Shown here: one piece after another, positions 25,992 to 36,425 of the stretch
Position numbering within the stretch: position 1 is the stretch's first letter
How the letters are laid out: every line of letters begins with the position of its first letter
Origin: Paenibacillus alvei DSM 29
GTDB lineage: Bacteria; Bacillota; Bacilli; Paenibacillales; Paenibacillaceae
Assembly (NCBI RefSeq): GCF_000293805.1
Contig: NZ_AMBZ01000011.1
Span: 1 to 64,000, forward strand
Direction of reading: 5' to 3'
Length of the DNA stretch: 64,000 bases
Translations under genes and position numbers: made by a program
The notes under the pieces: generated by a model
Seen by the model: only the letters and a program-made list of their open reading frames with translations
Told to the model about the DNA's origin: nothing
Databases searched by the model: none

Positions 25992-26660
25992 TTAGTTTCT
26001 CTTCATAGCATTTTTGAAATGGGTTGGATCAATCTCAAACCCGGTTACGAATCGGCCATGTTTATGTCCCGCTTCTACTACCGGTCCCGATCCAAGGAAG
26101 AAGTCCCCTATTAGTTCCCCTTCCTCGCTGCTATTCAGGATAATGCGTTCCATAAGTGCAACTGGCTTTTCAGTAGGATGAATAGTCTTTGCTCCAGGTA
26201 TGCGAGGAATACGCCATACGTCTGTATCCGAGCGCTTCGAGATACGGCGCACCTTTTTCTTTCCCTTCACGGCCATGATTATGAATTCATGGCGATATCT
26301 ATATTGCCATCCCATCCCCATGCGTTCTTTATCCCATACGATGCAATTCTTGATAACGAATCCCGCCCTTTGAACCCATAAAGCCATTAACGGATACATA
26401 CGCCAGTCAATGAAAATATATATATGTCTGCCCGTCTTCAGCGTTCGGTATGCTTCATGTAGCCAAGCCAATGTAAACCGTTGGTATTCACGTGGAGACA
26501 GTGCGTCGTTGGCAATGATATCGAATCTCGGTTTTTTATTCTTGGTAAAGTTAGTCCCGCCGAATCCAAGATTATATGGCGGATCACAGATGATGAGGTC
26601 TAGTGTCTCGTCCCCAATGTACTGTTTAGCCCCTTCAATGCATTCCATGTTGTAGATCAT
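25992..26660 (-). CDS. Phage DNA N6-adenine methyltransferase (beta-type order)
   Basis: A 222-residue enzyme with the catalytic CDPPYNLGF (residues 25-33) near the N-terminus and the AdoMet-binding GDFFLGSGPVVEAG near the C-terminus, the beta-class order. HPTEKPVALMERII precedes the second motif. The start is ATG 26660 after AAGGGATG. No partner restriction enzyme is adjacent, so it is an orphan enzyme, possibly protecting phage DNA. It is transcribed with the lysis genes. Confidence 0.88.
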   Translation of the reverse strand: MIYNMECIEGAKQYIGDETLDLIICDPPYNLGFGGTNFTKNKKPRFDIIANDALSPREYQRFTLAWLHEAYRTLKTGRHIYIFIDWRMYPLMALWVQRAGFVIKNCIVWDKERMGMGWQYRYRHEFIIMAVKGKKKVRRISKRSDTDVWRIPRIPGAKTIHPTEKPVALMERIILNSSEEGELIGDFFLGSGPVVEAGHKHGRFVTGFEIDPTHFKNAMKRN

Positions 26661-26725
26661 AGATGTCACATCCCTTGAAAAGTGTAAGAGCCGCAAGCAT
26701 CCTCCTGCGGCTCATGAATTCGTAA

Positions 26726-28126
26726 TTACTTCTGAATAATTACCTTCAGCAATTTTCCATCCCAACCGGTAACTTTACCACCAGCTGCCTCAACAATTTC
26801 CCTAACTGGGGCGTAAGCGGTATCCCCAACCTTCCTACTGCCCACTATCACCTTTCCGTTGACAGTGGCGTGTGAGCCGTTCCAACCAACAGTCGCCCCT
26901 AACTCCTCGGCAAGCTGCCGAACTGGGACAGTAACAAGGCCGTTCATAAATTCCCCGGTTACAACTACCTTTCCATTCAACTCTACCGTTGCGGATTCTC
27001 CGCTAGGCTTCACTGTGGCAGGCTTGTCCAACGCTACCGCGCCTCGAAGCTTCGAAAGTTTGCCAACCAGATCTGTGCCATACGTACTTGATGGTGCCCA
27101 CTTCGTGCCCAACTGCTCCAACGTCTTCGCCGTTCCATACAGATATGGGAAGTGTCTAGGATCTGGAGTATCGGAACGCGGGTAACCCGCAGCTCCAGCG
27201 TAAAGAGCGAGATGGTCTAAGTGTGCTGTTACTCCTTCTTTCCAGTCACGGAACCGCTTGTGAGCACTCGCCTGATAGTCTCCTCCGCCTTGGGTAATCT
27301 TTAGCCCGCACGGGTTGTGGTAAGTGGCATCAATTCCTGCTGCACTCCGACCATCTCGGTACAAATATCCAGTCTCATGCCCGAACTGCACGTAAGCAAT
27401 GGCTGGATCAACGCCGCCGCATTGTGGTGCAAGCTGCCAGTACAAATCCGCTAACTCCACAAACTCAGCAGGTGCCTTCATGCTGCGTGCCCATGCCTTT
27501 GCTTGTTCCGCTGTAGCCGATGCCTTACCTATGATGTTCGTTTCCTTGCTAACTGGCTGCTGCGCTTTTTTCGGTTGTAGCTTCAAGAACTTCGCCACAC
27601 CGGATACATGGCCGGAAATGATGGCTTCGATCACTTCTGGACGTTTCAACTTAGCTGCATCACTAGCGACATCAACAAACAAGTTTTCTGTCAGTACGGC
27701 AGGCATTCGGGTCTCCCTACATACGTGCAAGTCCTTTTTCTTCTGCCCCCTGTCGATAACTCCAAGCGGTTTCAGATGCTTCATAATCTCAGTATGGAGA
27801 GCATCTTGGAATGCTGCTGTAGTCGCGTCACGCGTTCCGATGTATGTGAACGATTCAAAGCCCCCTTTACCACCGCCAGCATTGCAATGGACGCTAACAA
27901 ATACATCAGCACCTGCAGCATTTGCCTTGTTCGTTCGCTCCTCTAAAGACAAGTAAACATCGGAGGAACGAGTCAGCAAACACTTAACGCCTTCATAATC
28001 CCGCTCCATCCGCTTCGCTGCTTCTGTTGCAACTTTGAGAGCTATATTCTTTTCGACGACACCATTCCCTGCTGAACCAGGATCTCTACCGCCATGACCG
28101 CTATCCCATTCAACAATAACCTCAGT
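26726..28126 (-). CDS. Endolysin: amidase, glucosaminidase-like and stalk domains
   Basis: A 466-residue lysin. Residues 1-180 are an Amidase_3 domain (WDSGHGGRDPG, EKNIAL, VSVHCNA, VLTENLFV provide the zinc ligands and catalytic Glu). Residues about 210-345 resemble a glucosaminidase-type lysozyme fold (YVQFGHETGYL ... NPCGLK). The C-terminal ~85 residues form a copper-amine-oxidase-N/stalk domain (VPVRQLAEELGATVGW), a cell-wall anchor common in Paenibacillus. Its ATG overlaps the holin stop (ATGACTGA). Confidence 0.9.
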   Translation of the reverse strand, partial: TEVIVEWDSGHGGRDPGSAGNGVVEKNIALKVATEAAKRMERDYEGVKCLLTRSSDVYLSLEERTNKANAAGADVFVSVHCNAGGGKGGFESFTYIGTRDATTAAFQDALHTEIMKHLKPLGVIDRGQKKKDLHVCRETRMPAVLTENLFVDVASDAAKLKRPEVIEAIISGHVSGVAKFLKLQPKKAQQPVSKETNIIGKASATAEQAKAWARSMKAPAEFVELADLYWQLAPQCGGVDPAIAYVQFGHETGYLYRDGRSAAGIDATYHNPCGLKITQGGGDYQASAHKRFRDWKEGVTAHLDHLALYAGAAGYPRSDTPDPRHFPYLYGTAKTLEQLGTKWAPSSTYGTDLVGKLSKLRGAVALDKPATVKPSGESATVELNGKVVVTGEFMNGLVTVPVRQLAEELGATVGWNGSHATVNGKVIVGSRKVGDTAYAPVREIVEAAGGKVTGWDGKLLKVIIQK

Positions 28127-28400
28127 CATTCTTAGCACCGCCCTTCTTTGCTTGCTTCACTGATTGATGCCCAAATACAGCAACAGCACCACACAAAATA
28201 CCCTGAATTACAGATTCAGCACTAAGCCCAAGGATCGATGTAGTAAATACAATTGCAATCGCTGTTACGAAAAAGATAATTGTCCAGTCTGGTACCAACG
28301 GCGTATGTTTCAAAGCAAATCCAATCACCCAACATGCAGCAACAACAACGATCAATGCAGGATTAATCAGTTCAAAAATCATGTTCCATTCCGTAGGCAT
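28122..28400 (-). CDS. Phage holin
   Basis: A 92-residue protein with three hydrophobic segments and a lysine-rich C-terminus (KQAKKGGAKND), typical of A118-type holins that open the membrane so the endolysin can reach the wall. TTAGGAGG precedes the ATG. It lies between xhlA and the endolysin. Confidence 0.87.
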   Translation of the reverse strand: MPTEWNMIFELINPALIVVVAACWVIGFALKHTPLVPDWTIIFFVTAIAIVFTTSILGLSAESVIQGILCGAVAVFGHQSVKQAKKGGAKND

Positions 28401-28413
28401 AATTAAGTACCTC

Positions 28414-28665
28414 CTAAGTTAATTTAATTGCTGCGACGATTGCCGCTACTACGATGCCAATAACTGACCCGGTAACGGTACGCCACAACCATTTTTGGTT
28501 ATCTTCGATTTTGTTCAGACGGTGATGAGCTGAATCAGCAGAACTTAACGCTTTAATCGCCACATCTCGGCCATTTATGGCGTCGTCCAACTTTTCCTCT
28601 ATGCCGTCGATCTTTGTTTCAACCCGTGTTAATCGCTGCAATGTTTCAATCTGTGGATCTGGCAT
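28414..28665 (-). CDS. xhlA: XhlA-family lysis protein
   Basis: An 83-residue protein: an N-terminal coiled-coil helix (QRLTRVETKIDGIEEKLDD ... HHRLNKIEDNQKWLWRTV) and one C-terminal transmembrane helix (GSVIGIVVAAIVAAI). XhlA works with the holin in PBSX lysis. The start is ATG 28665; upstream in-frame starts extend into a terminator hairpin. Confidence 0.85.
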   Translation of the reverse strand: MPDPQIETLQRLTRVETKIDGIEEKLDDAINGRDVAIKALSSADSAHHRLNKIEDNQKWLWRTVTGSVIGIVVAAIVAAIKLT

Positions 28666-28717
28666 GCCTTTCGTTCCCTTCGTAATAAAATAGCCCCCAC
28701 TTAGTTGTGAGGGCATA

Positions 28718-28752
28718 AAAATAGCGCCAACCGTTTATAAGCGGTAGCGCCT
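28718..28752 (-). terminator. Terminator between tail fibre and lysis genes
   Basis: GGCGCTACCG and CGGTTGGCGCT pair on the minus strand and are followed by ATTTTTAT. A second small hairpin (GCCCCCAC/GTGAGGGC) lies at 28693-28714. Confidence 0.7.
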
Positions 28753-28797
28753 TATTTACTCGTTTCAATTTCTTGGCCGTGTTTCACATTCTGACCC

Positions 28798-29698
28798 CTA
28801 ACCATAAACTATAACGTTTGCTGGTCTATTGCTGTCACTATCATAACGCGATACAGGTACTATAAAACTATTAGGCGTTACTGTAGCCAGTATAGACCAC
28901 TCTTGTTGGGGGGGAGCGTATCACGATAAACTACCTGATGATTATACGTCGCTCCGCTTACCGAAATTCTTGGGTTAGTATAAAAATCAAATGCTGCCAA
29001 TGAATAAAAATTTTCACCAAAAACGACAATGCCTTTTGCTTGGAAACTCAGTCCGGTGACTATAATGTAATAAAGTCCCCACGTAGTTGTGTCACCTTCT
29101 GAAATAAGGAAATTTTTTTGCGACTCAGATACGGATGTCGTAATCCTTACCATTGGCACGCCCGTTGTAATCTGGCTAATTTTCCATTCAAGCGTACCCC
29201 ATTCATCTACCCCGGATGCTGGAACCCCCTTGGCGTTGATCGCACCCGCGATTCTCCCCCTCCACTCAACGCCAGATTGAAAAGCCTCATTCGCTTTGTC
29301 CATTGCCGCCTTAACAGCACTTTCTGTTGCAGCTACATTCGACCGAGTGCCGTTTGTTGCTGTTGATAACTGTGTAATACCAGGGTTGGAAGTGGACGCA
29401 CTTGGCAATCGATCAACCGACATAGTGCCCGAGGTAATATCGTTGGCATCGTGTTTATGTGTTCCTGGGGCTTTGCTATTCCAGTTATTACGTTCATCTT
29501 CTGTTACATGCCTCTTCTTGTCCTGGACGTGTGCACTAAGATCCTCCTGTGTTGCCGCTCCGATTGATTCCGGTGTAAGTGATTGAGAGATATTATCTAT
29601 CGAATCGTGTGCATCTTTAATACCTTTTCTATCCGGTTTAGGTCAGAATTAAGCACCGTATCGTCTAACTTCCAATCCGTCTTTCCGTTGTAGGACAT
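28798..29698 (-). CDS. Tail fibre/receptor-binding protein (two one-base frameshifts)
   Basis: The ATG at 29698, after AGGAGGGG, opens MSYNGKTDWKLDDTVL, which stops early. Adding one T at 29625-29628 continues through KRHVTEDERNNWNSKA (a common fibre motif), GTHKHDANDI and PSASTSNPGITQLS. Adding one G at 28908-28914 continues past the apparent end to a C-terminus closing with NVIVYG at 28798. The corrected protein is 300 residues, and both corrections follow the missing-homopolymer-base pattern. Position after baseplate genes supports host recognition. Confidence 0.8.
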
Positions 29699-29711
29699 AT
29701 CGCCCCTCCTT

Positions 29712-29993
29712 TTATTTCTCTTTCACTTCTATTGTCTGCAACATTAAATGATCTGCGGCGATCGGCACGTTTACCGGATCAGATGAGAGTACATTATCCG
29801 CCGCGTCTTTCAATTCGACCAATGTGATCAAAGAGACTTCCGAGACCGGAACCACATAGTTAAGGGCCAGTACATTGTTGGTAACGGCTTTAACTTCAAA
29901 CTTCGTAATGGTGTAGTTTTTGTTGATGACCACTTTTGCCACCCGGCTATTCACATACTCCGCTACATCATGTAACAAGCCTGTAGTTATCAT
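29712..29993 (-). CDS. Phage tail-associated hypothetical protein
   Basis: A 93-residue, beta-rich protein (VVINKNYTITKFEVKAVTNNVLALNYVVP) between the YmfQ-type baseplate gene, whose stop it overlaps by ATGA, and the tail fibre gene. Probably a tail-tip component by position. No domain identified. Confidence 0.6.
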   Translation of the reverse strand: MITTGLLHDVAEYVNSRVAKVVINKNYTITKFEVKAVTNNVLALNYVVPVSEVSLITLVELKDAADNVLSSDPVNVPIAADHLMLQTIEVKEK

Positions 29994-30577
29994 TTAATTA
30001 GCACCTCCACTCCATAGGTCACAAACGGGTTTTCTCCCAACTTCCAAGACCCGTCCAGCTTATAATTCCAGGTCATTTTCTTTATACTGACATGCTCCTT
30101 GAACTCTATAGCGCCCTCAAGAGCTGTGTTTTGCTGATACACAAGGTTAGCTGGTTTTATGGTCTCGATCGTATGCAGCACCTCTTTGAATACACTGGCT
30201 TTGTCAATATTGGCAGTAACCGTAAGCAAATGTTTTTCCACGTCTTGGGAGACAATCGTCATCCCAGGGCCAACGAGCATGTCAAGCTGCTGCTGGAGGA
30301 AGCGAATCGAAAAAGGGCGGTTTCATCTGATAACGGTTCAAAATACGCTGCCGCCTAAACTCAATAGGTTCGGTGGCAGGGTCGGCCTGTATGCCTAGCA
30401 TTGATTCACGCCGTTTGATCCCCTCGGCACTCGATGTCATTACAAATTGATCATCAAGCAGCCTATCGATTTTCTCGCGTGCGTCTCCCAGCTCTGGTTC
30501 TTGTGCTTCAGCCAGCTTCACAAAATCAATAATCCCCAACAAAAAGACGGCCAGTGTTTTCTGATCTCATCAGACAT
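29990..30577 (-). CDS. xkdU: DUF2313/YmfQ-like baseplate protein (two one-base errors)
   Basis: Three frames combine into a 195-residue protein. It starts at ATG 30577 (MSDEIRKHWPSFLLGIIDFV) if the A5 run at 30541-30545 gains one base, and passes from RYQMKPPF to SIRFLQQQLDMLVGPG if the A5 run at 30310-30314 loses one. DUF2313 proteins form part of the contractile-tail baseplate and follow the gp47/baseplate J gene in PBSX and Mu-like phages, as here. The ATG overlaps the stop of the baseplate J gene. Confidence 0.82.
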
Positions 30578-31649
30578 CCACCTTCACCGCCTTAAGCATC
30601 GGGATTTCTTCGTCTCCAAGTATTAAGTTATTTGTTTGGCCGTTCAGTGTTGTACCTGATACATCAATCACACCGGTAACATTCAATATTGCTGCCTCGA
30701 TTTGAGCAATTCGAACGACTATATTTGTCACCTTTGCCCAATTTCTGCGGAGGTTTAACAAATAGGTTTCTATAGCTTCTTTTATGGAATCTTCTACTTG
30801 TCCAGCCGTCATCCCGGTGTCCAGCACAACTTTTGTTACGATATCAATTGCCACATCTTTTACTGCTGCAATTGTTACCTTATGACCGATAGGAGCAAGC
30901 CCAATCCCCTTCCCATTGTTTACCACAGGGTCAACCAGCGTCTGTATATCGTCAATCATTGACGGAGGTGGTACCATCCATTCAGATGTACACAAGGTGC
31001 ATTTTACGGTTCCGCCCCCTTGCCAAACTGGGAATACTTTCACGGCTCCAACGCCATCAATAGATGTTAACTTCTGTTTGTAATCTGAGACGTTCCCACC
31101 AAAGGCGGGTTCATTTACAGCAGCTACATAACGTTGTCGTAAAGAGTCATCGGATTCTAAGTCATCACCAGGTACAAGTATGTCACTCAATTCAGCTCGG
31201 GCCAATTTTTCAACATAATCAATCGGCAGCAGTGCCCCAAACACTTTATTACCGATTGATCCACTTTCTTCACACTCAAGTGTGAACGAACCTGCTTCAA
31301 CTTTGCTGGTAGAAACAAAACTGATATTTTCTATTGCATATCTGCTTCCAATGGGAACGTCAAGCGGTTGTCCATTGGCATCAAAGAAAGTTCCTTTTCG
31401 CTTCGCCTTTGATGCCTGCTTTCTGTTCACCCCAAATTCAGCAGCTCTCCTGGAAAGATACTCGCCGCTCGCCGTGTCTGCAAAGGAAAGCTCCATGTTA
31501 ATGCCTAATTCGGCATACATTGCAGCAAGCTCCCACGCTGCAGGCGCGCATGCATTATAAATGACCGAACCCTCTCGCTTGTCTACATCATCCGGTACGC
31601 GGTCTAGCATGCGTTCGAGAATGGTTTCGTATGTTTGGTTTTCATACAT
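30570..31649 (-). CDS. xkdT: Baseplate J/gp47 family protein
   Basis: A 359-residue baseplate wedge protein with DKREGSVIYNACAPAAWELA near the N-terminus, DTASGEYLSRRAAEFG, GDDLESDDSLRQRYVA and EPAFGGNVSDYK, all hallmarks of the baseplate J family. It builds the baseplate of contractile tails. Same order as PBSX xkdT, after the gp25-like gene. Confidence 0.93.
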   Translation of the reverse strand: MYENQTYETILERMLDRVPDDVDKREGSVIYNACAPAAWELAAMYAELGINMELSFADTASGEYLSRRAAEFGVNRKQASKAKRKGTFFDANGQPLDVPIGSRYAIENISFVSTSKVEAGSFTLECEESGSIGNKVFGALLPIDYVEKLARAELSDILVPGDDLESDDSLRQRYVAAVNEPAFGGNVSDYKQKLTSIDGVGAVKVFPVWQGGGTVKCTLCTSEWMVPPPSMIDDIQTLVDPVVNNGKGIGLAPIGHKVTIAAVKDVAIDIVTKVVLDTGMTAGQVEDSIKEAIETYLLNLRRNWAKVTNIVVRIAQIEAAILNVTGVIDVSGTTLNGQTNNLILGDEEIPMLKAVKVDV

Positions 31650-31651
31650 TT

Positions 31652-32047
31652 CTATTTCACCACCTGTTCGGCATCAAAATTGCCGTAAGATGACACAACG
31701 GTAAACCGTGCAAGTAACTCGTCCCCTTTGTACTCTACGGTTAGATCCTCGACACCTGAAATGCGGTCATCAGGCATTAATGCTTCTTCGATCATACGTC
31801 GTATTTCTGATTCGATGAATACCGGATTTGATCCAATCAGCGAAACCAGCTCGCTTCCGTACTCCTCAGAAAAAATCAACTGCTCGTACCTTGTAGTCGA
31901 TAGCGCCATAAACACGGCTTGTTGGATAGCTTGTAAACCGTCTGTAATATCCACCACCCGCCCTGCCTCGAAGTCTAGGAACCATGTTTTTGTGGGTTCC
32001 TCCACCTCTTCTAGTTCCTCATCTACGCTGTTTCCTTCTGGAATCAT
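31652..32047 (-). CDS. xkdS: DUF2634/gp25-like baseplate protein
   Basis: A 131-residue protein with an acidic N-terminus (EELEEVEEPTKTWFLDFE) and the lysozyme-like gp25/W core (VFMALSTTRYEQLIFSEEYGSEL ... RRMIEEALMPDDRI). PBSX XkdS equivalent. Overlaps the preceding gene by four bases. Confidence 0.88.
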   Translation of the reverse strand: MIPEGNSVDEELEEVEEPTKTWFLDFEAGRVVDITDGLQAIQQAVFMALSTTRYEQLIFSEEYGSELVSLIGSNPVFIESEIRRMIEEALMPDDRISGVEDLTVEYKGDELLARFTVVSSYGNFDAEQVVK

Positions 32048-32343
32048 GTAACCACCACCCTATCCAATACGACATACTGTTGCCCGCCCTGTACTCGCAG
32101 CAATATAACAGTATCTCCAGCCTGTAATCCCTTTCTTATTACATGCTTAGCCCCGGAGATTTCCACATTTAGTTCCTGTACAGCTTCGCATAATATCAAG
32201 AACTCCTTAGTTAAGGAAAATCGCTGATCAACGGTAATTTTAATTGGTGCCGAACTTATAACAGTGCCATATAGGACATTCATAGGACTGCCAGCGTCTA
32301 CGGCATCCGCTGCAGCCTTCTTAATAACTTCGAGTAGATTCAT
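32044..32343 (-). CDS. xkdR: DUF2577 baseplate-associated protein
   Basis: A 99-residue OB-like protein (MNLLEVIKKAAADAVDAGSP ... GLQAGDTVILLRVQGGQQYVVLDRV). Family members lie between the XkdQ and XkdS equivalents, as here, and probably form part of the tail spike or hub. Confidence 0.87.
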   Translation of the reverse strand: MNLLEVIKKAAADAVDAGSPMNVLYGTVISSAPIKITVDQRFSLTKEFLILCEAVQELNVEISGAKHVIRKGLQAGDTVILLRVQGGQQYVVLDRVVVT

Positions 32344-33305
32344 ATGACCTTCATCTCCAATGTCATAGTATGGTCTGCTCCGTCAAATGAATGTGTACAG
32401 GAATCCACAAGAAAAGGCTGGTTTATGCCGTACTCAGAAATGAGTATCCGTACATAACTACCAGCCCTTATTCGTAAATCCCCAAGTGCTTCTATTTTAA
32501 GCGTCTTGGACTCTCGATTCTTGATCTTTGCCAGCGTGTCCAAGAGCTTATTAATCTGTGCAGTATTCATGTTTTGATCGACACTTTGATAAAGCTGTAG
32601 CACGCCCCATTTTTTTATATTTGCGCTGTCCTTGGCAACAAACTTTTCGCGTTTCTTCGTTTCTTCATTGTCCTTGTACAATACAATCTGGTTGTATGTG
32701 TCAGAATCGATTGACGTTTTAATGCTGTAGTTGGTCAACAAGCTTCCTTCGCCAATGTAGAAATCCACCAACATATCCTTGACGTTCTTTAGCGTTAGGC
32801 TACCAAAGTCATCATAAAAAACATAATTACTGCCGGTATTAATAATCGTCAAATCGAGCGCTTTATAGATGATATCCAGAAGCTTCTTGTTATCTTCTAG
32901 CATTGTAATCTTATATTTTGTATCGGCAATTGTACCAGTCTTAAGTTTAAAATCGCTTGCAATGCGTTTTATTATTGCTCCTGCTGTTTGACCGACAAAC
33001 TTGTAGGTATCATTTGCTTGCAGATACCTCAATTGATCGTATGCTTTTATTTTTACATCCTCGTCCTTGCCACCATCGATGCTAAAGATATACCCGTAAA
33101 AAACGTTTTTACCGTCTTTCTTTACCTTCACAATATCGCCATTATGGTATGTGAAGGCTCTTGCCTGGTAAATTGCATTCTTTACTAAAGTGAAATCGAG
33201 GCTTCCAGCTCCTCCAAATCGGGATGTCTTCCATTGGATTCCGGTAACAATTTCGGATATGTCCCACATGTTCCCGTTCTTATTGTCAATTAAGACCTCT
33301 ATCAT
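32340..33305 (-). CDS. xkdQ: XkdQ-like tail hub protein
   Basis: A 321-residue protein of the phage late-control D/XkdQ group (IEVLIDNKNGNMWDISEIVT ... GDIVKVKKDGKNVFYGYIF, GSYVRILISEYGINQ). These proteins form the central hub of the baseplate. The gene overlaps its neighbours on both sides, in PBSX order. Confidence 0.88.
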   Translation of the reverse strand: MIEVLIDNKNGNMWDISEIVTGIQWKTSRFGGAGSLDFTLVKNAIYQARAFTYHNGDIVKVKKDGKNVFYGYIFSIDGGKDEDVKIKAYDQLRYLQANDTYKFVGQTAGAIIKRIASDFKLKTGTIADTKYKITMLEDNKKLLDIIYKALDLTIINTGSNYVFYDDFGSLTLKNVKDMLVDFYIGEGSLLTNYSIKTSIDSDTYNQIVLYKDNEETKKREKFVAKDSANIKKWGVLQLYQSVDQNMNTAQINKLLDTLAKIKNRESKTLKIEALGDLRIRAGSYVRILISEYGINQPFLVDSCTHSFDGADHTMTLEMKVI

Positions 33306-33987
33306 TTCTTTTCACCCCGGTTGTCGGGATTTTAAGCACACGCCCGACCTTTAGGTTTTTGATGTCAGCGTCGGACATGTTATTCAAAGTTTTGATCTCA
33401 CGCCACCTATTGCCATCCCCCAATGTCTTTTTGGATATTGCATACATATAGTCCCCTTTTTGGACTTTGTAAGTCTTTGGAGTCACTTTCTCATTAGGAC
33501 GCGTTTTCTTCTGCGTTGTAGGCTTGGTAGCCTTCTTACCAGAAGCCGACTTAATCACTTTTACTTGCTTGGCGGAGTAAAAGATGTACTTTTTCAATTT
33601 TAACGAGTATTCGATATCCTGCGTCCCTGCATTCTCTTTCCATTCAAAAGATTCTATACTGGCCGGAGTATTGATGTCATAGAGATCACTTTTGATTATC
33701 AACCTGATAGGGTGGCGTTTCCGTATCCATCGATTTAAAAACTCCACATATTGACCTGGAGAAAGCAGTGTTTTTGTATGCACGAAAGGATATCGTGTGG
33801 CCGGAAAAATGCTACTAAACTGATATTCCGTTAGCTTCGCATCTTTGATAACATTTATCTCACCCAAGCCCACTACATTGTATCCCTTGCCATTGCCCCC
33901 TTCTGTAAGTCCAATGGAAGGAGGCATGACGGGGATTTCTATAACTTCCTGCTTATTGTTCCAACTCAACTGTATCCCGTAGCTCAC
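33286..33987 (-). CDS. xkdP: LysM-domain tail protein XkdP-like
   Basis: A 233-residue protein: an N-terminal tail domain (GIQLSWNNKQEVIEIPVMPPS), a lysine-rich linker and a C-terminal LysM domain (YKVQKGDYMYAISKKTLGDG ... NLKVGRVLKIP). LysM would contact peptidoglycan, or link the tape measure to the baseplate hub. PBSX xkdP position. Confidence 0.9.
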   Translation of the reverse strand: MSYGIQLSWNNKQEVIEIPVMPPSIGLTEGGNGKGYNVVGLGEINVIKDAKLTEYQFSSIFPATRYPFVHTKTLLSPGQYVEFLNRWIRKRHPIRLIIKSDLYDINTPASIESFEWKENAGTQDIEYSLKLKKYIFYSAKQVKVIKSASGKKATKPTTQKKTRPNEKVTPKTYKVQKGDYMYAISKKTLGDGNRWREIKTLNNMSDADIKNLKVGRVLKIPTTGVKRNDRGLN

Positions 33988-36355
33988 TGACCATACACCC
34001 CCTGTGCTGCTGTAACCATCTGCTCCTGGAGTTCTTTCGTGATGTGTGCCACGAATGACTTTTCATCTGCCCCATTACGGATGTCGACTTTACCCACACT
34101 CACAGATGGTGTAAGAGTCACAAAGTTTTGAATGCTCTTCATTTCGGCAAGCTCACGCATTACTTTCAAATCCTCGCTAGCAACGTCAACCTTCCCTTCG
34201 ATCTTTTTTACTTTCCCTACTTCATCGATGCCTTTCAGACGCTCTGTGCCACCTTTGCCACCACTGATGCCACCATTAAGTTGGTTCTGATTCTTTAGCT
34301 TGTCCGCTTGATCCTTCTGCTCTTTAGCTGCTTTATCTCTTTCGGCCTGACGCTCTTGCAACATGTTACGGACATTTTGCTCCCGTTCTGCTGCTTTTCT
34401 CGCTGCTTCCCCTTCCATCTGCGAGATAACAGATTCGCCTGCCTTTTTCATTGCGTCTGCTTCAGCTTGTGCAGATGCAGAGAACTGAACGTGATTTACA
34501 GCGGATATTGATACGCCTGGTATGTTATTCAACAGTTTGATAAGATCGTTTATGTCGTCAATTACTGCATTTATAAAATTCTCAAGTATTTCAAGCGACT
34601 TAGCTTTCATCCACATGAAGGCATTTACGACACCGAAACCAACTCGTGCAAAGAAGATAGGTACTTGATCAAAAAATCCAAGAATAGCATTCCATGAACG
34701 CATCAGTGCAGCCGCAAACTTATCATTCGTTTTCCAAAGTTGGATCAGCCATGCAACCAATGCAACAATTGCACCAATGAGAACAATAAACACATTCGCT
34801 CTTTGCGCAGCATTCAGTGTCCGCCATGCCGCGGCCAATCCTTGGGTCATTAAAGTTTGGGTGAATATTGCTGCCGTTAAAATAGCCATCCGAGCAGCGA
34901 GAACCCCTGTACTTATCGCCTGCGAATTGGTAGAGATTAACCACGCGCCGAATGCAGCAACGATCCCCCAGATAATTGGCTCTATCATTGTCCAATTAGT
35001 CTGGATAAACATGACAACATTTCCTAGCCCTACGATTATCTCGTTAAAGATAGGTAATATAGATCTGAGACTTACCGCTAGCCCATCCAATACAGCGCTA
35101 AATGCATCACCCACACCTTCAGCAGCAAGGCCATCATAGAAGTCAATCCATATGGACTCTATCTCGGAAAGGAATAACTTTATTTTCCCTGCAGTGGTAT
35201 CGTTCATAATTTTTGCCATCTTCGCTGCTGCCCCCTCAGAACCTTCGAGAGCCTTTGTGAACTCATTTAAGGCTGCTGGGCCTTCTTTGATAATAGACAG
35301 CCATCCCGTAGCTGCTTCCACACCAAAAATACGTTGTGCTGCAGCAAGTTTGTCGCCATCGGTAAGCCGCCCAAATGCAACTGATAGATCATTAACAATA
35401 GCGTTAATGTCTTTCATGTTGCCCTTTGCATCCGTAAAGGACACATTTAGTTGTTCTAAGGACATCTCTGCACGTGCTTTAGGGTCGGCCATCCGCAAGA
35501 AGCCAGCACGTAATGACGTACCTGCTTGGCTTGCTTTGATACCAGCGTTCGCCATAATGCCGATCAGCGCAGATGTTTTTCTATCGAAGCCCCAAAGCTT
35601 TCAGCAACTGGAGCAACGTACTTCATCGTTTCACCCATCATTGCCACGTTAGTATTGCTCTTAGTGGCCGTGTATGCGAAAACGTCTGCAACGTGATTTG
35701 CTCTATCTGCGGAAAGGCGGAAGCCTGTCATAGTGTCAGATACAATGTCAGCAGTACGTGCAAGATCTTCTCCTGCTGCTGCAGCGAGGTTAAGGAGCCC
35801 CGGCATGCCTGCAAGAATACTATTTGTATTCCAACCGGCCATACCTAGGTATTTCATGCCATCCGCTGCCTCAGATGCACTAAAGACAGTGGTTTCACCC
35901 AAACGCTTGGCTTCTTTTCTGAGTGCAATGAATTCTTGCTCATTCGCATCCGTAATTGCCCGGACATTTGCCATGCTTTGCTCAAAATTCTTAAATAAGT
36001 CGAATCCATGACTAAGCATTCCTATTGTGGTACGGAAACTAGCATATGCTGCAATAAAGCCCATAACCTTTTTAGCAAGGTCATCAGCCGAATTAGCTCC
36101 GTTCTTCAGTTGCTGATTAAATTGTTTTTGCTTGTTAGTGCTTTGTTCAATCGGTGCTGGAATACTCTGTATGGCTACTTCTGCAGCACGTATACTTTTC
36201 CTTGCCGCGTCCATTTTGGATGTATCAAATGCCTTGCCCATTGTCGATTGCATATCATGCATCGTGGACATGGTCATGTTCATTGCGCCCGTAATTGTCT
36301 TTAGCACCGAAGTCATGTTGTCATGCAACGCTAGACTTGATGCAACTGTTGCCAT
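33984..36355 (-). CDS. Tail tape measure protein (one-base frameshift)
   Basis: Two frames merge into a 790-residue tape measure protein when the T5 run at 35576-35580 gains one base, giving GASIEKTSALIGIMANAGIKASQAG, a conserved TP901-type tape-measure segment. The start is ATG 36355 after GGGGTGAG. The N-terminus is helical, the middle holds hydrophobic segments (about 550-640 of the corrected protein, e.g. FIVLIGAIVALVAWLIQLW), and the C-terminus has a charged coiled coil. Its length sets tail length. Confidence 0.9.
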
Positions 36356-36376
36356 CCACTCACCCCTTTTGGGCAT

Positions 36377-36402
36377 GAAAAAAGCGCCCCGAATGGGACG
36401 CT
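36377..36402 (-). terminator. Terminator of the stalk-domain moron gene
   Basis: AGCGTCCC and GGGGCGCT pair on the minus strand around ATTC and are followed by six U. It separates the moron from the tape measure gene. Confidence 0.85.
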
Positions 36403-36425
36403 CTTAATTGAGAAAACTATTTATT